Source: UBA964 sp037444685 | GTDB taxonomy: Bacteria > Pseudomonadota > Gammaproteobacteria > Steroidobacterales > Steroidobacteraceae | Assembly (NCBI GenBank): GCA_037444685.1 | Contig: JBBILX010000008.1 | Coordinates: 62,001-126,000, forward strand | Length of the DNA stretch: 64,000 bases | Direction: 5' to 3' | Shown here: piece by piece, positions 32,437 through 41,431 of the stretch | How the letters are laid out: every line of letters begins with the position of its first letter | Numbering within the stretch: the stretch's first letter is position 1 | The notes under the pieces: model-generated | Seen by the model: the letters and a program-made list of their open reading frames with translations, nothing else | The model's database searches: none | What the model was told of the DNA's origin: nothing | Program-made: the position numbers and the translations under genes

Positions 32437-33733
32437 GACGAAGTCGGCCCTGTTCGCGCTCCTCGCCGCGGCCACGGTCGCGGCCTGTGGCGGCACGCAC
32501 GACGCGTCGACGCCGCCTGACGATGCCGCGAACGGCGGTCTTCGGGAGGGCACCTGGCGAGCCGTGCTCACGCTGCCTGGCGGCGAACTGCCGTTCGGGC
32601 TCGAGTTCGCGCGCAGCGGCGAACGCTGGATCGCGACCCTGGTCAACGGTTCCGAGCGCACGCGCATCGACGAGGTCGAGCTGCGCGACGGCGCGGTGAC
32701 GTTACGCATGCCGGGCTACGAGAACCTCGTCTCGGCACGACTCGAGGATGGCGTGCTGCGCGGCGAGCTGCTCATGGTCAAACTGGGTGGCAAGGATCAG
32801 CGCATCCCGTTCGAGGCGCGCTTCGGGCTGCAGCATCGCTTCGTTCCCGACCCGCCGACGCCTGCACCTTATCCAGACTATGCGGGACGCTGGTCCGTCG
32901 AATTCGGCGAGGGCGAAGCGCGCAGCCGCGGCGTCGGCGAGTTCCGCCAGCAGGGTCGGCGGGTCACCGGCACCTTCCTCACGCCGACCGGTGATCACCG
33001 CTTTTTGGCCGGCGAGGTCGTCGACGGAGAACTGCGGCTGTCGAAGTTCGACGGTGGACATGCCTTCCTCTACCGCGCGCGTCTCGGCAGCGACGGCAGG
33101 CTGAACGGACGCTGGTGGTCGGGACTGGCCTTCACCGAGACGTTCACGGGGCAGCGCGATGCGGACGCCAGCCTCGGCGACGCCGGCGGCGTTACCCGGC
33201 TGCGCGACGATGCCACCGTGCTCGACATCGGCTTCCCTGATCTCGACGGCAAGCTGCTCTCGCTGCGCGATCCGCGCTTCACCGGCAAGGTCGTCGTGAT
33301 CGCGCTGGCCGGCAGCTGGTGCCCGAACTGCCACGACGAGGCCGCCTTCCTCGCTCCGTTCTATCGCCAGCATCGCGGGCGCGGCCTCGAGGTCGTCTCG
33401 CTGATGTTCGAGCAGTTTGGCGATTTCGCACAGGCGGCCGCCGCTACCCGCCGATTCCGACAACGCCACGGGATCGACTATCCGACGCTCATCGCCGGGA
33501 CTTCGGACAAGGACGACGCCGCCTCGAAGCTGCCGCAGCTCAACGGCGTGTTCGCATTCCCGACGACCATCTTCATCGATCGGGCCGGCAGGGTGCGTCG
33601 CATCCACACGGGATTTTCGGGACCGGCCACCGGAGTTCACCACGAACGGCTCCTCGAGGAGTTCACGACGCTCGTCGAGCAGCTGCTCGCCGAAACGCCG
33701 GACGCGGACGTCGTCCGTCCCGAAGGGACCTGA
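32429..33733 (+). CDS. TlpA-like thioredoxin-domain lipoprotein
   Basis: 434 residues from a GTG at 32429 that overlaps the DUF2780 gene by 8 nt. A lipoprotein signal with lipobox-like VAAC places Cys near residue 18. The first two thirds form an unrecognised beta-rich region. The last third (about residue 255 on) is a TlpA/AhpC-TSA domain with redox motif SWCPNC and a cis-Pro segment FAFPTTIFIDR. It probably acts as a periplasmic thiol-disulfide reductase or a binding partner of one, anchored to a membrane. Regions before the redox domain may recognise the client. Confidence 0.8.
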   Translation: MPETKSALFALLAAATVAACGGTHDASTPPDDAANGGLREGTWRAVLTLPGGELPFGLEFARSGERWIATLVNGSERTRIDEVELRDGAVTLRMPGYENLVSARLEDGVLRGELLMVKLGGKDQRIPFEARFGLQHRFVPDPPTPAPYPDYAGRWSVEFGEGEARSRGVGEFRQQGRRVTGTFLTPTGDHRFLAGEVVDGELRLSKFDGGHAFLYRARLGSDGRLNGRWWSGLAFTETFTGQRDADASLGDAGGVTRLRDDATVLDIGFPDLDGKLLSLRDPRFTGKVVVIALAGSWCPNCHDEAAFLAPFYRQHRGRGLEVVSLMFEQFGDFAQAAAATRRFRQRHGIDYPTLIAGTSDKDDAASKLPQLNGVFAFPTTIFIDRAGRVRRIHTGFSGPATGVHHERLLEEFTTLVEQLLAETPDADVVRPEGT

Positions 33734-33747
33734 ACAGAGAGGATTTC

Positions 33748-34230
33748 ATGCCATCCTTCGACGTCGTCTCCGAGATCAATGCCCACGAGCTCACCAATGC
33801 GGTCGATCAGGCCAATCGTGAACTCGCACAACGCTTCGACTTCAAGGACGCCGGCGCGAGCTACGAACTCAAGGACTTCACGGTGACGATGCGCGCCAAG
33901 GTCGAATTCCAGCTGAAGCAGATGCTTGACATACTCAAACAGCGGCTCGCGAAGCGGGGCATCGACATCGTCTGCCTCGAAGTCAAGGATCCGCAGATCA
34001 ACCTGGCCGAGGCGCGACAGGAGGTGCTGCTGCGTCACGGAATCGACCAGGACGCCGGCAGGAAGATCGTCAAGGCCCTCAAGGATTCGAAGCTCAAGGT
34101 GCAGGGCGCGATCCAGGGCGACAAGGTCCGCGTGACCGGCAAGCAGCGCGACGACCTGCAGCAGGCCATCGCACTGCTGCGCAAGCTGGAGCTCGATCGT
34201 CCTCTCCAGTACCAGAACTTCCGCGACTGA
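33748..34230 (+). CDS. yajQ: YajQ family nucleotide-binding protein
   Basis: 160 residues. MPSFDVVSEINAHELTNAVDQA at the start, RFDFKDAGASYELKD, the central LKQRLAKRGID and C-terminal KVRVTGKQRDDLQQAIALL are diagnostic. The family folds as two RRM-like domains; some members bind cyclic di-GMP. The ATG at 33748 has AGAGAGGA 6-8 nt upstream, and it follows the TlpA-like gene by 14 nt. Confidence 0.95.
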   Translation: MPSFDVVSEINAHELTNAVDQANRELAQRFDFKDAGASYELKDFTVTMRAKVEFQLKQMLDILKQRLAKRGIDIVCLEVKDPQINLAEARQEVLLRHGIDQDAGRKIVKALKDSKLKVQGAIQGDKVRVTGKQRDDLQQAIALLRKLELDRPLQYQNFRD

Positions 34231-34269
34231 GCCTCGCGCGGCGCCGCCGCATCCGCCGCAGGCGTCGCC

Positions 34270-34866
34270 TCAGACACGGAGCCACGTGCGCAGCCCCGCG
34301 TACGCAGCCGGCTCGTGGACAAGCACGAACAGCAGACCGAGCAAGGCGCCGCTCAGATGCGCATCGTGGTTGATCCCGTCTGTCGCCCGCCGCGCCGACC
34401 ACCACGAATATCCGACGTAGGCCACCGCGAAAAGCGGCGCGGGGATCGGCACCGGCAGGGGCAGGATCATGAGCTGCTGGTCCGGGAAGTAGACGATGGA
34501 GGCGAACAGCACGGCCGAGATGGCGCCGGACGCACCGAGCGAACCGTAGGCCGGGTCGTTGCGGTGTTTGATCACCGTAGGGAGATTACTGAGCACGAGC
34601 GCGGCGAAGTACAGGGCGACGAACGCCGCCGCGCCGATCCTGCCCTCGAGCTGGAACGCGAAGAACCAGTAGCTCAGCATGTTGAACAACAGGTGCGCGA
34701 CGTCCTTGTGCACGAAGCCGCTCGTGATCAGCGTATGCCACTCTCGACGGCGGCCCAGCCAGTAAGGGCGCAGCACGCAACGGTCGACGAGCCGTGGCTG
34801 CAGCCAGAGGCCGATCGCACTCGCGGCGATCGTCGCGACGAAGATCAGCATCGCAGCGGAAGTCAC
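34270..34866 (-). CDS. Rhomboid family intramembrane serine protease
   Basis: 198 residues, six predicted membrane helices. The GxSG motif GASGAIS puts the nucleophile at Ser113; the partner His170 lies in INHDAHLSGALLG; HLLFN (Asn62) gives the oxyanion helix. It cleaves membrane proteins within the bilayer. Its start overlaps the out-of-frame extension of purU by 4 nt; the intact purU stop would lie 17 nt upstream. It is convergent with yajQ. Confidence 0.92.
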   Translation of the reverse strand: MTSAAMLIFVATIAASAIGLWLQPRLVDRCVLRPYWLGRRREWHTLITSGFVHKDVAHLLFNMLSYWFFAFQLEGRIGAAAFVALYFAALVLSNLPTVIKHRNDPAYGSLGASGAISAVLFASIVYFPDQQLMILPLPVPIPAPLFAVAYVGYSWWSARRATDGINHDAHLSGALLGLLFVLVHEPAAYAGLRTWLRV

Positions 34867-35750
34867 CGCCGGCGCGCCTCGGTTACACGAACACGACCGT
34901 CTTGCGCCCGCTGATCACGACGCGCCGGTCGAGGTGCCAGCTCACCGCGCGCGAGGACGGCGCATTCGATGTCGCGCCCGATCTGCTCGAGCGCCGCGGG
35001 CGTGTGCGCGTGGGTCACCCGCTCGACGTCCTGCTCGATGATCGGCCCCTCGTCGAGATCCGAGGTCACGTAATGGGCGGTTGCGCCGATGATCTTGACG
35101 CCGCGTTCGTGTGCCTGAGCGTAGGGCTTGGCGCCCTTGAAGCTCGGCAGGAACGAGTGGTGGATGTTGATGCAGCGGCCCTCGAGCGCCGCGCAGGTCT
35201 GCGGCGAGAGGATCTGCATGTAGCGGGCGAGGACGACGAGATCTATGCGCTGCTCCTTGACGAGCCGCAGGATGGCGGCTTCCTGCGCCGTCCTCGTCTC
35301 GGGCGTCACCGGCAGGTGGTGGTAAGGGATGCCGTTCCACTCGACGAATGAGCGCATGTCGTCGTGGTTCGAGAACACTGCCGGAATGTCGACGGCGAGC
35401 TGGCCGGCGCGCCAGCGATGCAGCAGATCGAACAGGCAATGCCCGTGCTTCGAGACGGCGATCAGCAGCCGGGGTCGGGCACTGAGGTCGTGCAACTCCC
35501 AGGCCATCCGAAAGCGGTGCGCGATCGGCTTGAAGCCGTCACGGAGCAAGGCTATCGGCGGCATCGATGGACCATCCTGACGGAACACCGTGCGCATGTA
35601 GAAGAAATTGCCGACCGAGTCATTGAAGTGGTTCGACTCGATGATCGATGTGTCGTTGTCGGCGAGGTAGCCGGCCACGGCGGCGACGATGCCCTTCGTG
35701 TCCGGGCATCTGACGATCAGGACGTAGCGGGTGTCGGCGCTTTGGCTCAT
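34863..35750 (-). CDS. purU: Formyltetrahydrofolate deformylase, frameshifted at the C-terminus
   Basis: The N-terminal ACT domain (VLIVRCPDTKGIVAAVAGYLAD) and the formyltransferase domain (AVSKHGHCLFDLL; NIHHSFLPSFKGAKPY; IIGATAHYVTSDLDEGPIIEQDV) are complete, with catalytic His and Asp. After GRDIECAVLAR (about residue 270) the frame leaves the family and reads Arg-rich sequence to a stop at 34863. The lost ending is intact in another frame (VSWHLDRRVVISGRKTVVFV, stop at 34883). Two bases appear to be missing from a CG-repeat near 34945-34953. The protein may still work, since the active site is upstream, or the base error may come from assembly. Confidence 0.9.
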   Translation of the reverse strand: MSQSADTRYVLIVRCPDTKGIVAAVAGYLADNDTSIIESNHFNDSVGNFFYMRTVFRQDGPSMPPIALLRDGFKPIAHRFRMAWELHDLSARPRLLIAVSKHGHCLFDLLHRWRAGQLAVDIPAVFSNHDDMRSFVEWNGIPYHHLPVTPETRTAQEAAILRLVKEQRIDLVVLARYMQILSPQTCAALEGRCINIHHSFLPSFKGAKPYAQAHERGVKIIGATAHYVTSDLDEGPIIEQDVERVTHAHTPAALEQIGRDIECAVLARGELAPRPARRDQRAQDGRVRVTEARRR

Positions 35751-36652
35751 CGAGCCATTCTGTCACGGTTCGCCGCGCGTGCCCGGTCGAGCATCGCACA
35801 GAGCCCCTCGACCGCGTCGATGGCCGAGGGACCCATGCGGTCGAGGCGAGGGTCGCTGAAGGTCAGCAGTTGGCCGGTCTGCACGGCCCGGATCGTCGTG
35901 AATCGGCCCCAGCGCTCGCGCCAGTCGCGCGCCGTGATCGGCGGGGCCGACAGCAGCATGACATCGGGATCGCGCTTGACGACGGCCTCGATCTCAACGA
36001 TCGGCGCGGGAAAGTCGATGTCGTCGAAGATGTTGCGGCCGCCGCAGCGGGCGATCGCGTCGCCGATGATGTGGCGGCTGCCTACCGTGTACAGCGGCTC
36101 CGCCCAGAGCATGTAGAAGACCCGCAGCGGTTCGCCGTCGACCTTCCGCCCGGCGAGACTCCGCAGCCGCGCCTCGAGCCGGCGCGCCTCGAGTTCCGCC
36201 ACGGCGCCCGTGCCGGCGAGGGCACCGAGCCGTCGGACCGATCGCGGGATGTCGGCCAGGCTTCGGGCGCGGATCGAATACACGCGCAGCCTGAGCTTCC
36301 GCAGCGATTCGACGACCCGCCTGTTGTTGAGATGCTCCCAGACCACCACCACATCGGGTTCGAGCGCCACGAGGCGCTCGAAGTTGACCGTGTTCGCGTC
36401 GCCTATCGTCGGGAGCCTCTTCGCTGCCTCGGGCGCATCGGAGCCCCGCGCGGTCGCGAGGAGCCGATCGCCCGCACCGGCGGCGAACAGCATCTCGGTG
36501 CCGCCGGGAGTCAGGCTGACGATGCGTCGCGCAGGTCCCGGCAGCGTAAGGCGCACGCCCGTGTCGTCGGCGACGACGAGCGGCTGGGCCGCCGCAGCGG
36601 CCACCCACGGCGCCACGCTGAGCAGCCACAGTGCCGCCCCCGCGCGGAACAT
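35747..36652 (-). CDS. BtuF-like periplasmic substrate-binding protein (cobalamin/siderophore type)
   Basis: About 301 residues from the ATG at 36652; an in-frame ATG farther upstream overlaps the small membrane gene. A signal peptide (FRAGAALWLLSVAPWVAAAAAQ) is followed by the PBP2 iron-siderophore/B12-type fold: RRIVSLTPGGTEMLFAAGA, ARGSDAPEAAKRLPTIGD, LEPDVVVVW. No permease or ATPase gene is next to it. Its place directly after the feo genes suggests an iron-related substrate is as likely as cobalamin. It overlaps purU by 4 nt. Confidence 0.82.
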   Translation of the reverse strand: MFRAGAALWLLSVAPWVAAAAAQPLVVADDTGVRLTLPGPARRIVSLTPGGTEMLFAAGAGDRLLATARGSDAPEAAKRLPTIGDANTVNFERLVALEPDVVVVWEHLNNRRVVESLRKLRLRVYSIRARSLADIPRSVRRLGALAGTGAVAELEARRLEARLRSLAGRKVDGEPLRVFYMLWAEPLYTVGSRHIIGDAIARCGGRNIFDDIDFPAPIVEIEAVVKRDPDVMLLSAPPITARDWRERWGRFTTIRAVQTGQLLTFSDPRLDRMGPSAIDAVEGLCAMLDRARAANRDRMAR

Positions 36653-36656
36653 GCGC

Positions 36657-36875
36657 TTACCGCCGCGCGCCGCGGTCGGCTCCTGCGCAGGCGTCGCAGC
36701 CCGTCGCCGCCTCGGCACGAAGGCGCAGCCGATGGATCAGACGTCCGATCATGCCGCCCGCCCGCCCGTCCAGCCGCCGCAACCACGCGAGCCGCGAGTG
36801 CGTTGGCCAGAGCCGCCAGAGCGCATAGCAGGCGGCGAGAATCACGATCACGGTGACGAGCAGGCGTTCCATCAT
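36657..36875 (-). CDS. Small single-helix membrane protein with C-terminal CxxC (DUF6587-like)
   Basis: 72 residues. One membrane helix (MERLLVTVIVILAACYALWRLWP) is followed by a basic loop (RRLDGRAGGMIGRLIHRLRLR) and a Cys pair (GCDACAG). Small proteins of this layout follow feoB in many Proteobacteria and may supply metal ligands, like FeoC or the FeoB-associated Cys-rich peptides. It starts 3 nt after feoB ends and stops 4 nt before the binding-protein gene. Confidence 0.72.
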   Translation of the reverse strand: MMERLLVTVIVILAACYALWRLWPTHSRLAWLRRLDGRAGGMIGRLIHRLRLRAEAATGCDACAGADRGARR

Positions 36876-36878
36876 GCT

Positions 36879-38816
36879 TCAAGCGAGCGCGAGCGCAATC
36901 CGGTAGGTCAGGAAGGCAGCCACATAGGCGAGCGCAAACAGGTAGCCCGCCATCACGAGAGGATAACGCCAGCTGTTGGTTTCCCGCCTGACGATGGCCA
37001 GCGTCGAGAGGCACTGCGGCGCGAAGACGTACCAGGCCAGCAGCGACAGCGCCGTCGCCAGGCTCCATGAGGAGGCGATCACGGAGGCGAGCGCGCCCTC
37101 GACGTCGCCGCTGTCCGACAGCGCGTAGACGGTGCCGAGGGCGCCGACCGCCACTTCGCGCGCAGCCATGCCCGGCACGAGCGCGATCGAGATCTGCCAG
37201 TTGAAACCGATCGGCGCGAACAGGGTTTCGAGACCGCGGCCGATCAGGCCTGCGATGCTGTAGTAGATGTCCGGCTGCGCTGCACCGGGCGGCGGTGCGG
37301 GAAAACTCGACAGGAACCACAGCAGGATCATCAGCGCCAGGATGATCCCGCCGACGCGCGCGAGGAAGATCTGCGCTCGCTCCCACAGGCCGAACGCGAG
37401 ATTGCGCGGGTTAGGCCACTGGTAGTCGGGAAGCTCGAGCAGCAGCGGCCGGTAGTCGCCGCCACCGGTCGACAGTTTCATGACCCAGGAGACGGCCATC
37501 GCCGCGAGGATCCCCGCGAAATAGAGCAGGAACAGCACGAGACCCTGCAGGTTGAACGGACCGACGCTGCGCGCCGGGATGAACGCGGCGATCAGCAGCG
37601 CATAGACGGGCAGCCGCGCCGAGCAGGTCATCAGCGGCGCGATCATGATCGTGGCGAGCCGGTCACGCTGGTGCGGTATCGTTCGCGTCGCCATGATGCC
37701 GGGGACGGCGCAGGCGAACGACGACAGCAGCGGGATGAAGGCGCGGCCCGAGAGACCGACACTGCCCATGACCCGGTCGAGCAGATACGCCGCGCGCGGC
37801 AGGTAGCCGCTGTCCTCGAGCGCAAGGATGAACAGGAACAGGATCAGGATCTGCGGCAGAAAGATCACCACGCTGCCGATGCCCGCGATCACGCCATCGG
37901 CGAGCAGCGAGCGCAGCATGCCGTCGGGAAGGATGCGCGCGACTGCATCGCCGAGCGCAACGACACCGGCGTCGATCCAGTCCATCGGCACCGCAGCCCA
38001 GCTGAATACGGCCTGGAAGATCAGGAACAGCAGGCCCGCGAGCACCAGCATGCCGAGAATCGGGTGCATGATGATGCGATCGGCGCTGGCCACGAAACGG
38101 CTGCGCAGCGGCTCGCGGTAGCCCGCCGCCTCGAGGATCGCATGGGCGCGGGCATGGCTCGCAGCGACCTCGTCGGGTGTCGGATCGGTCCATTCGAGGC
38201 GCTGCGATGCCGGTCTCGCAGCGGATGCTGCACGCGGCGTCACGCCCGGTTCTGCGCTCGGTTCTGCGCTCGGTTCGAGCAATGGCGCGAGGCGCTCGAG
38301 CTGGTCGATCAGTGCGTCCGCTCCTCCCGAGGCGACGGCGACCGTCTCGACGACCGGCACGCCGAGCTCGGCGGCGAGCCGTTCGCGATCGAGCGCGTAG
38401 CCGCGACGGCGGGCAAGGTCACTCATGTTGAGCGCCACGACCATCGGCAGGCCGAGGCGCTGCACATCGAGTATGAGGCGCAGCGACAGCGAAAGATGCG
38501 TCGCATCGGCAACCAGCACGATCAGCTGCGGCGCTGCCTCGCCCGTCAGACGACCGAGGATGAGATCGCGCGTGATTGCCTCGTCGAGCGTAGTCGGATT
38601 GAGGCTGTAGGTGCCTGGCAGGTCCAGCACCTGGTAACGGCGACGCGACAGCGGGGCGACGAAGCTGCCCTCTTTGCGCTCGACCGTCACGCCCGGGTAG
38701 TTCGCGACCTTCTGGCGACTGCCCGTGAGCCGATTGAACAGTGCGGTCTTGCCGCAGTTCGGCAGTCCGATCAGCGCGAGGCGCAGCGCAGGCGGCCCAT
38801 GACTGGCGGCGTCCAT
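36879..38816 (-). CDS. feoB: Ferrous iron transport protein B
   Basis: 645 residues. The N-terminal GTPase has GLPNCGKT (residues 17-24), the switch-I region VANYPGVTVERKEG, DLPGTYSLNP at 65-74 and NMSD for guanine specificity. A Pro/Glu/Ala-rich linker (about 165-195) leads to the membrane domain with Gate motifs (FIPLLSSFACAVPGIMATRTI; LIAALLMTCSARLPVY-like). It moves Fe2+ into the cell. The linker is longer than in E. coli. It is 3 nt from feoA and 3 nt from the small membrane gene. Confidence 0.96.
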   Translation of the reverse strand: MDAASHGPPALRLALIGLPNCGKTALFNRLTGSRQKVANYPGVTVERKEGSFVAPLSRRRYQVLDLPGTYSLNPTTLDEAITRDLILGRLTGEAAPQLIVLVADATHLSLSLRLILDVQRLGLPMVVALNMSDLARRRGYALDRERLAAELGVPVVETVAVASGGADALIDQLERLAPLLEPSAEPSAEPGVTPRAASAARPASQRLEWTDPTPDEVAASHARAHAILEAAGYREPLRSRFVASADRIIMHPILGMLVLAGLLFLIFQAVFSWAAVPMDWIDAGVVALGDAVARILPDGMLRSLLADGVIAGIGSVVIFLPQILILFLFILALEDSGYLPRAAYLLDRVMGSVGLSGRAFIPLLSSFACAVPGIMATRTIPHQRDRLATIMIAPLMTCSARLPVYALLIAAFIPARSVGPFNLQGLVLFLLYFAGILAAMAVSWVMKLSTGGGDYRPLLLELPDYQWPNPRNLAFGLWERAQIFLARVGGIILALMILLWFLSSFPAPPPGAAQPDIYYSIAGLIGRGLETLFAPIGFNWQISIALVPGMAAREVAVGALGTVYALSDSGDVEGALASVIASSWSLATALSLLAWYVFAPQCLSTLAIVRRETNSWRYPLVMAGYLFALAYVAAFLTYRIALALA

Positions 38817-38819
38817 GCT

Positions 38820-39107
38820 TCAGGCCGCGGTGGGAGCCGCAGCGCGCACGCGCACGGCCCGCGCCTCGTGACGGCGCAGAGCGAAAGTCGAGCCGCCGAT
38901 CCTGACCGCGAGCGGATCGTCGCCGGGCCACATCGTCGCGACGACCTCGAGCGCTGCGCCGGGCACGAAGCCAAGTTCGAGCAATCGGCGTGCGATCGTC
39001 GACGAGCGGGTGTCGCCGAACAGGTCGCCGTCGTCGTCTATCGCGACGACGATGGCCCGATTGCCACGGCGCAGGCTCGCCAGCGTCGGCTCGTTGTGCG
39101 TCGTCAC
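38820..39107 (-). CDS. feoA: Ferrous iron transport protein A
   Basis: 95 residues from the GTG at 39107, with GGGGAA about 6 nt upstream; a TTG at 39167 would add 20 unconserved residues. The SH3-like FeoA domain shows TLASLRRGNRAIVVAI, RRLLELGFVPGAALEVV and PLAVRIGGSTFALRRHEARAVRV. It stimulates FeoB. It is divergent from the FecA-like receptor, and the shared upstream region has a Fur-box-like site. Confidence 0.9.
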   Translation of the reverse strand: MTTHNEPTLASLRRGNRAIVVAIDDDGDLFGDTRSSTIARRLLELGFVPGAALEVVATMWPGDDPLAVRIGGSTFALRRHEARAVRVRAAAPTAA

Positions 39108-39190
39108 CCGCAGTTCCCCGGATCGCAACGGATGAAACAGTATCGGCTGTGACCGAATCCGACGCAATTGCGGTTAATTCGCATTTAGGA

Positions 39191-39209
39191 TTGAATGCTA
39201 ATCAGTCGC
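39191..39209. promoter_or_regulatory. Fur-box-like site between feoA and the FecA-like receptor
   Basis: The 19-mer starting TTGAATGCTAATCAG matches the classical Fur consensus at 12 of 19 positions, including the central TAATCA. Repeated GCATT/AATGC half-sites flank it (39181-39185, 39194-39198, 39208-39212). Its place in the divergent gap would allow both feoAB and the receptor to be repressed by iron. Confidence 0.55.
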
Positions 39210-39253
39210 ATTAACGTCCTGACAGCGCTCTATCCAGAGTCGGATCGTGAAAT

Positions 39254-41419
39254 ATGAGAAAAATCAGAAGGTTATTGGCGATTCTGCCGTTCTGTACCCC
39301 CGCTTCGTTTGGCGCGGCCTCCGGTTCAACGACCGAGGACGGCAGCGGACGGGAGAGCGACCAGACCCTGTCCGAGATCGTGGTGCTCGGCTCGCGCGGG
39401 CGACTCGAGACCACTGCCGGCGCGGGCGCACTGCTCGACGCCGAAACACTCTCGCGCTCGCGCGTGCTGACCGTCAATGAAGCGCTGCGCAAAGTGCCGG
39501 GGGTCGTCGCGCGCGATGAGGAGGGTCTCGGCCTGCGCCCGAACATCGGCATTCGCGGACTCAATCCGACGCGCTCGACGAAGGTGCTGCTGCTCGAGGA
39601 CGGACTGCCGCTCGCCTTCGCACCGTACGGCGACAACGCGTCGTATTTCCATCCCCCGATCGAACGCTTCGAACGCGTCGAGCTGCTCAAGGGCGCGAGC
39701 CAGATCGCCTTCGGGCCGCAGACCATCGGCGGCGTCATCAACTACCTGACGCGCCGCACCCCGCAGCAGTTCGAGGGTGCGCTGAACCTGCGCGGCGGCA
39801 ATCGCGGTCTGCTCGATGCCCAGCTACGAGTCGGCGATCGCATCGATGCGACCGGAACTGGCTGGCAGTTCAGCGCGACCCACAAGCGCAGCGATGGCGC
39901 CCGCGACAACATCGCCCTTGAGTTCGACGACTTCGCGCTGCGGGTCGAGCAGCCGCTCGGCGATTCACGCTCGCTGTCCGTACGGACGAGCGCGTTCCGA
40001 GAGGATTCGCAGGTGCCCTATTCGGGCCTCACGCTCGCCGAATGGCAGAGCGACCCGCGCGGCAACGCGTTTGTCAACGACAGCTTCGAACTGGATCGCT
40101 GGGCCGTGGCGGCGACGCTGGGCCAGCGCTTCGCCAGCGAGGCCGAGCTCCGCATGTCCATTTACTACACCTACTTCAACCGCGACTGGTGGCGTCAGTC
40201 GAGCAACTCCGGTCAGCGACCGAACGACGCGAGCGACCCGCTCTGCGGCGGCATGAGCAATCTCGTGACCACCTGCGGCAACGAGGGGCGGCTGCGGCAG
40301 TACTACACCGCCGGCGCCGAGGCGCGCTGGCAGCAGCCGCTCGAGTTCACCAGCGTCTCGGGCGAATTGCAGGCCGGCCTGCGCTGGCACGTCGAGAAGC
40401 AGTATCGCGTGCAGGCGAACGGCGACACACCGACCGCGCGCGCACCGGGCACGGGTATCAATGGCGGCTTGCGCGAGAGCAGCCGGCGCGACGTCGACGC
40501 CGCATCGGCCTTCGTCGAAGCGAGCTTCGGTGAGGGTCGCTGGCGCGTGAAGCCCGGTCTGCGATTCGAGAGCATCGAGTTCGAGCGGCGCAACCTGCTC
40601 GCCGGCGGTGACGCCGGCCGCGCGACGCTCGAAGAGTGGATCCCCGGCCTCGGACTCACGCTGGACCTCGGCCGCGGCGCCATGCTGTTCGCGGGCGTCC
40701 ACCGGGGCTTTGCGCCACCGCGGGTCGAGGACCTCATCACGACGGCTGGTGGCAGCGCCGATCTCGACGCGGAGCGATCGTGGAACTCCGAGCTCGGCCT
40801 GCGCGCCGCGCCGCGCCGCGGCCTGAGCCTCGAGCTGACTGCTTTCAACCTCGACTTCTCGAACCAGATCGTGCCGGCGAGCGTCGCCGGTGGCATCGGC
40901 GCGACGCTGACGAGCGCCGGCCGCACCGCGCACCGCGGTCTCGAGTTCGCCGGCCAGTTCGATTCGCGCGAGGCGCTGGGCACCTCGTGGAACCTCTACG
41001 GTCGCGCCGCGCTGACCTGGCTTGCCGTTGCCGAGTATCGCGGCACGCGCTTCTCGGCGATCACCCCGTCCGTCAGCGTCACGGGCAATCGCCTGCCCTA
41101 TGCGCCCGAGGCACTCGCCACTGTTGCATTCGGCTTCGAAGCGCCGGCCGGGACCAGCGCCGAGATCGAGCTGTTCTACTCAGGCGCCGCCTACACCGAT
41201 GATCTCAACACGGTCGCGACCACTGCCAATGGCCAGCGCGGCCGCATCGGCGGCTATGGGGTGCTCAATGCCACCCTGAACCATGTTCTCACGGACCAGC
41301 TCACGGCCTATGCGAGCGTCAAGAACCTGAACGAAAAGCTCTACGTGGCCGACATGAGCCGCGGGCTCATTCCGGGCACGCCACGACAGCTTCAGTTCGG
41401 GTTCGAGTACCGCTTCTGA
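39254..41419 (+). CDS. FecA-like TonB-dependent outer-membrane receptor
   Basis: 721 residues. A short signal peptide (to about residue 20) is followed by a TonB-box-like TLSEIVVLGS. The plug (about 60-180) has RKVPGVVARDEEGLGLRPNIGIRG and EDGLPLAFAPYGDN, characteristic of FecA-type ferric dicitrate/siderophore receptors. A 22-strand barrel ends in the C-terminal aromatic LQFGFEYRF. No extra N-terminal signalling domain for a FecR/FecI system is present. It is divergent from feoA. The ligand is probably a ferric complex. Confidence 0.9.
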   Translation: MRKIRRLLAILPFCTPASFGAASGSTTEDGSGRESDQTLSEIVVLGSRGRLETTAGAGALLDAETLSRSRVLTVNEALRKVPGVVARDEEGLGLRPNIGIRGLNPTRSTKVLLLEDGLPLAFAPYGDNASYFHPPIERFERVELLKGASQIAFGPQTIGGVINYLTRRTPQQFEGALNLRGGNRGLLDAQLRVGDRIDATGTGWQFSATHKRSDGARDNIALEFDDFALRVEQPLGDSRSLSVRTSAFREDSQVPYSGLTLAEWQSDPRGNAFVNDSFELDRWAVAATLGQRFASEAELRMSIYYTYFNRDWWRQSSNSGQRPNDASDPLCGGMSNLVTTCGNEGRLRQYYTAGAEARWQQPLEFTSVSGELQAGLRWHVEKQYRVQANGDTPTARAPGTGINGGLRESSRRDVDAASAFVEASFGEGRWRVKPGLRFESIEFERRNLLAGGDAGRATLEEWIPGLGLTLDLGRGAMLFAGVHRGFAPPRVEDLITTAGGSADLDAERSWNSELGLRAAPRRGLSLELTAFNLDFSNQIVPASVAGGIGATLTSAGRTAHRGLEFAGQFDSREALGTSWNLYGRAALTWLAVAEYRGTRFSAITPSVSVTGNRLPYAPEALATVAFGFEAPAGTSAEIELFYSGAAYTDDLNTVATTANGQRGRIGGYGVLNATLNHVLTDQLTAYASVKNLNEKLYVADMSRGLIPGTPRQLQFGFEYRF

Positions 41420-41431
41420 TATCGTTTCCGC

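Noticed and set aside
34231..34269. GC-rich symmetrical sequence between yajQ and rhomboid as a terminator
   Set aside because: I could not find a stem longer than about 6 bp without mismatches.
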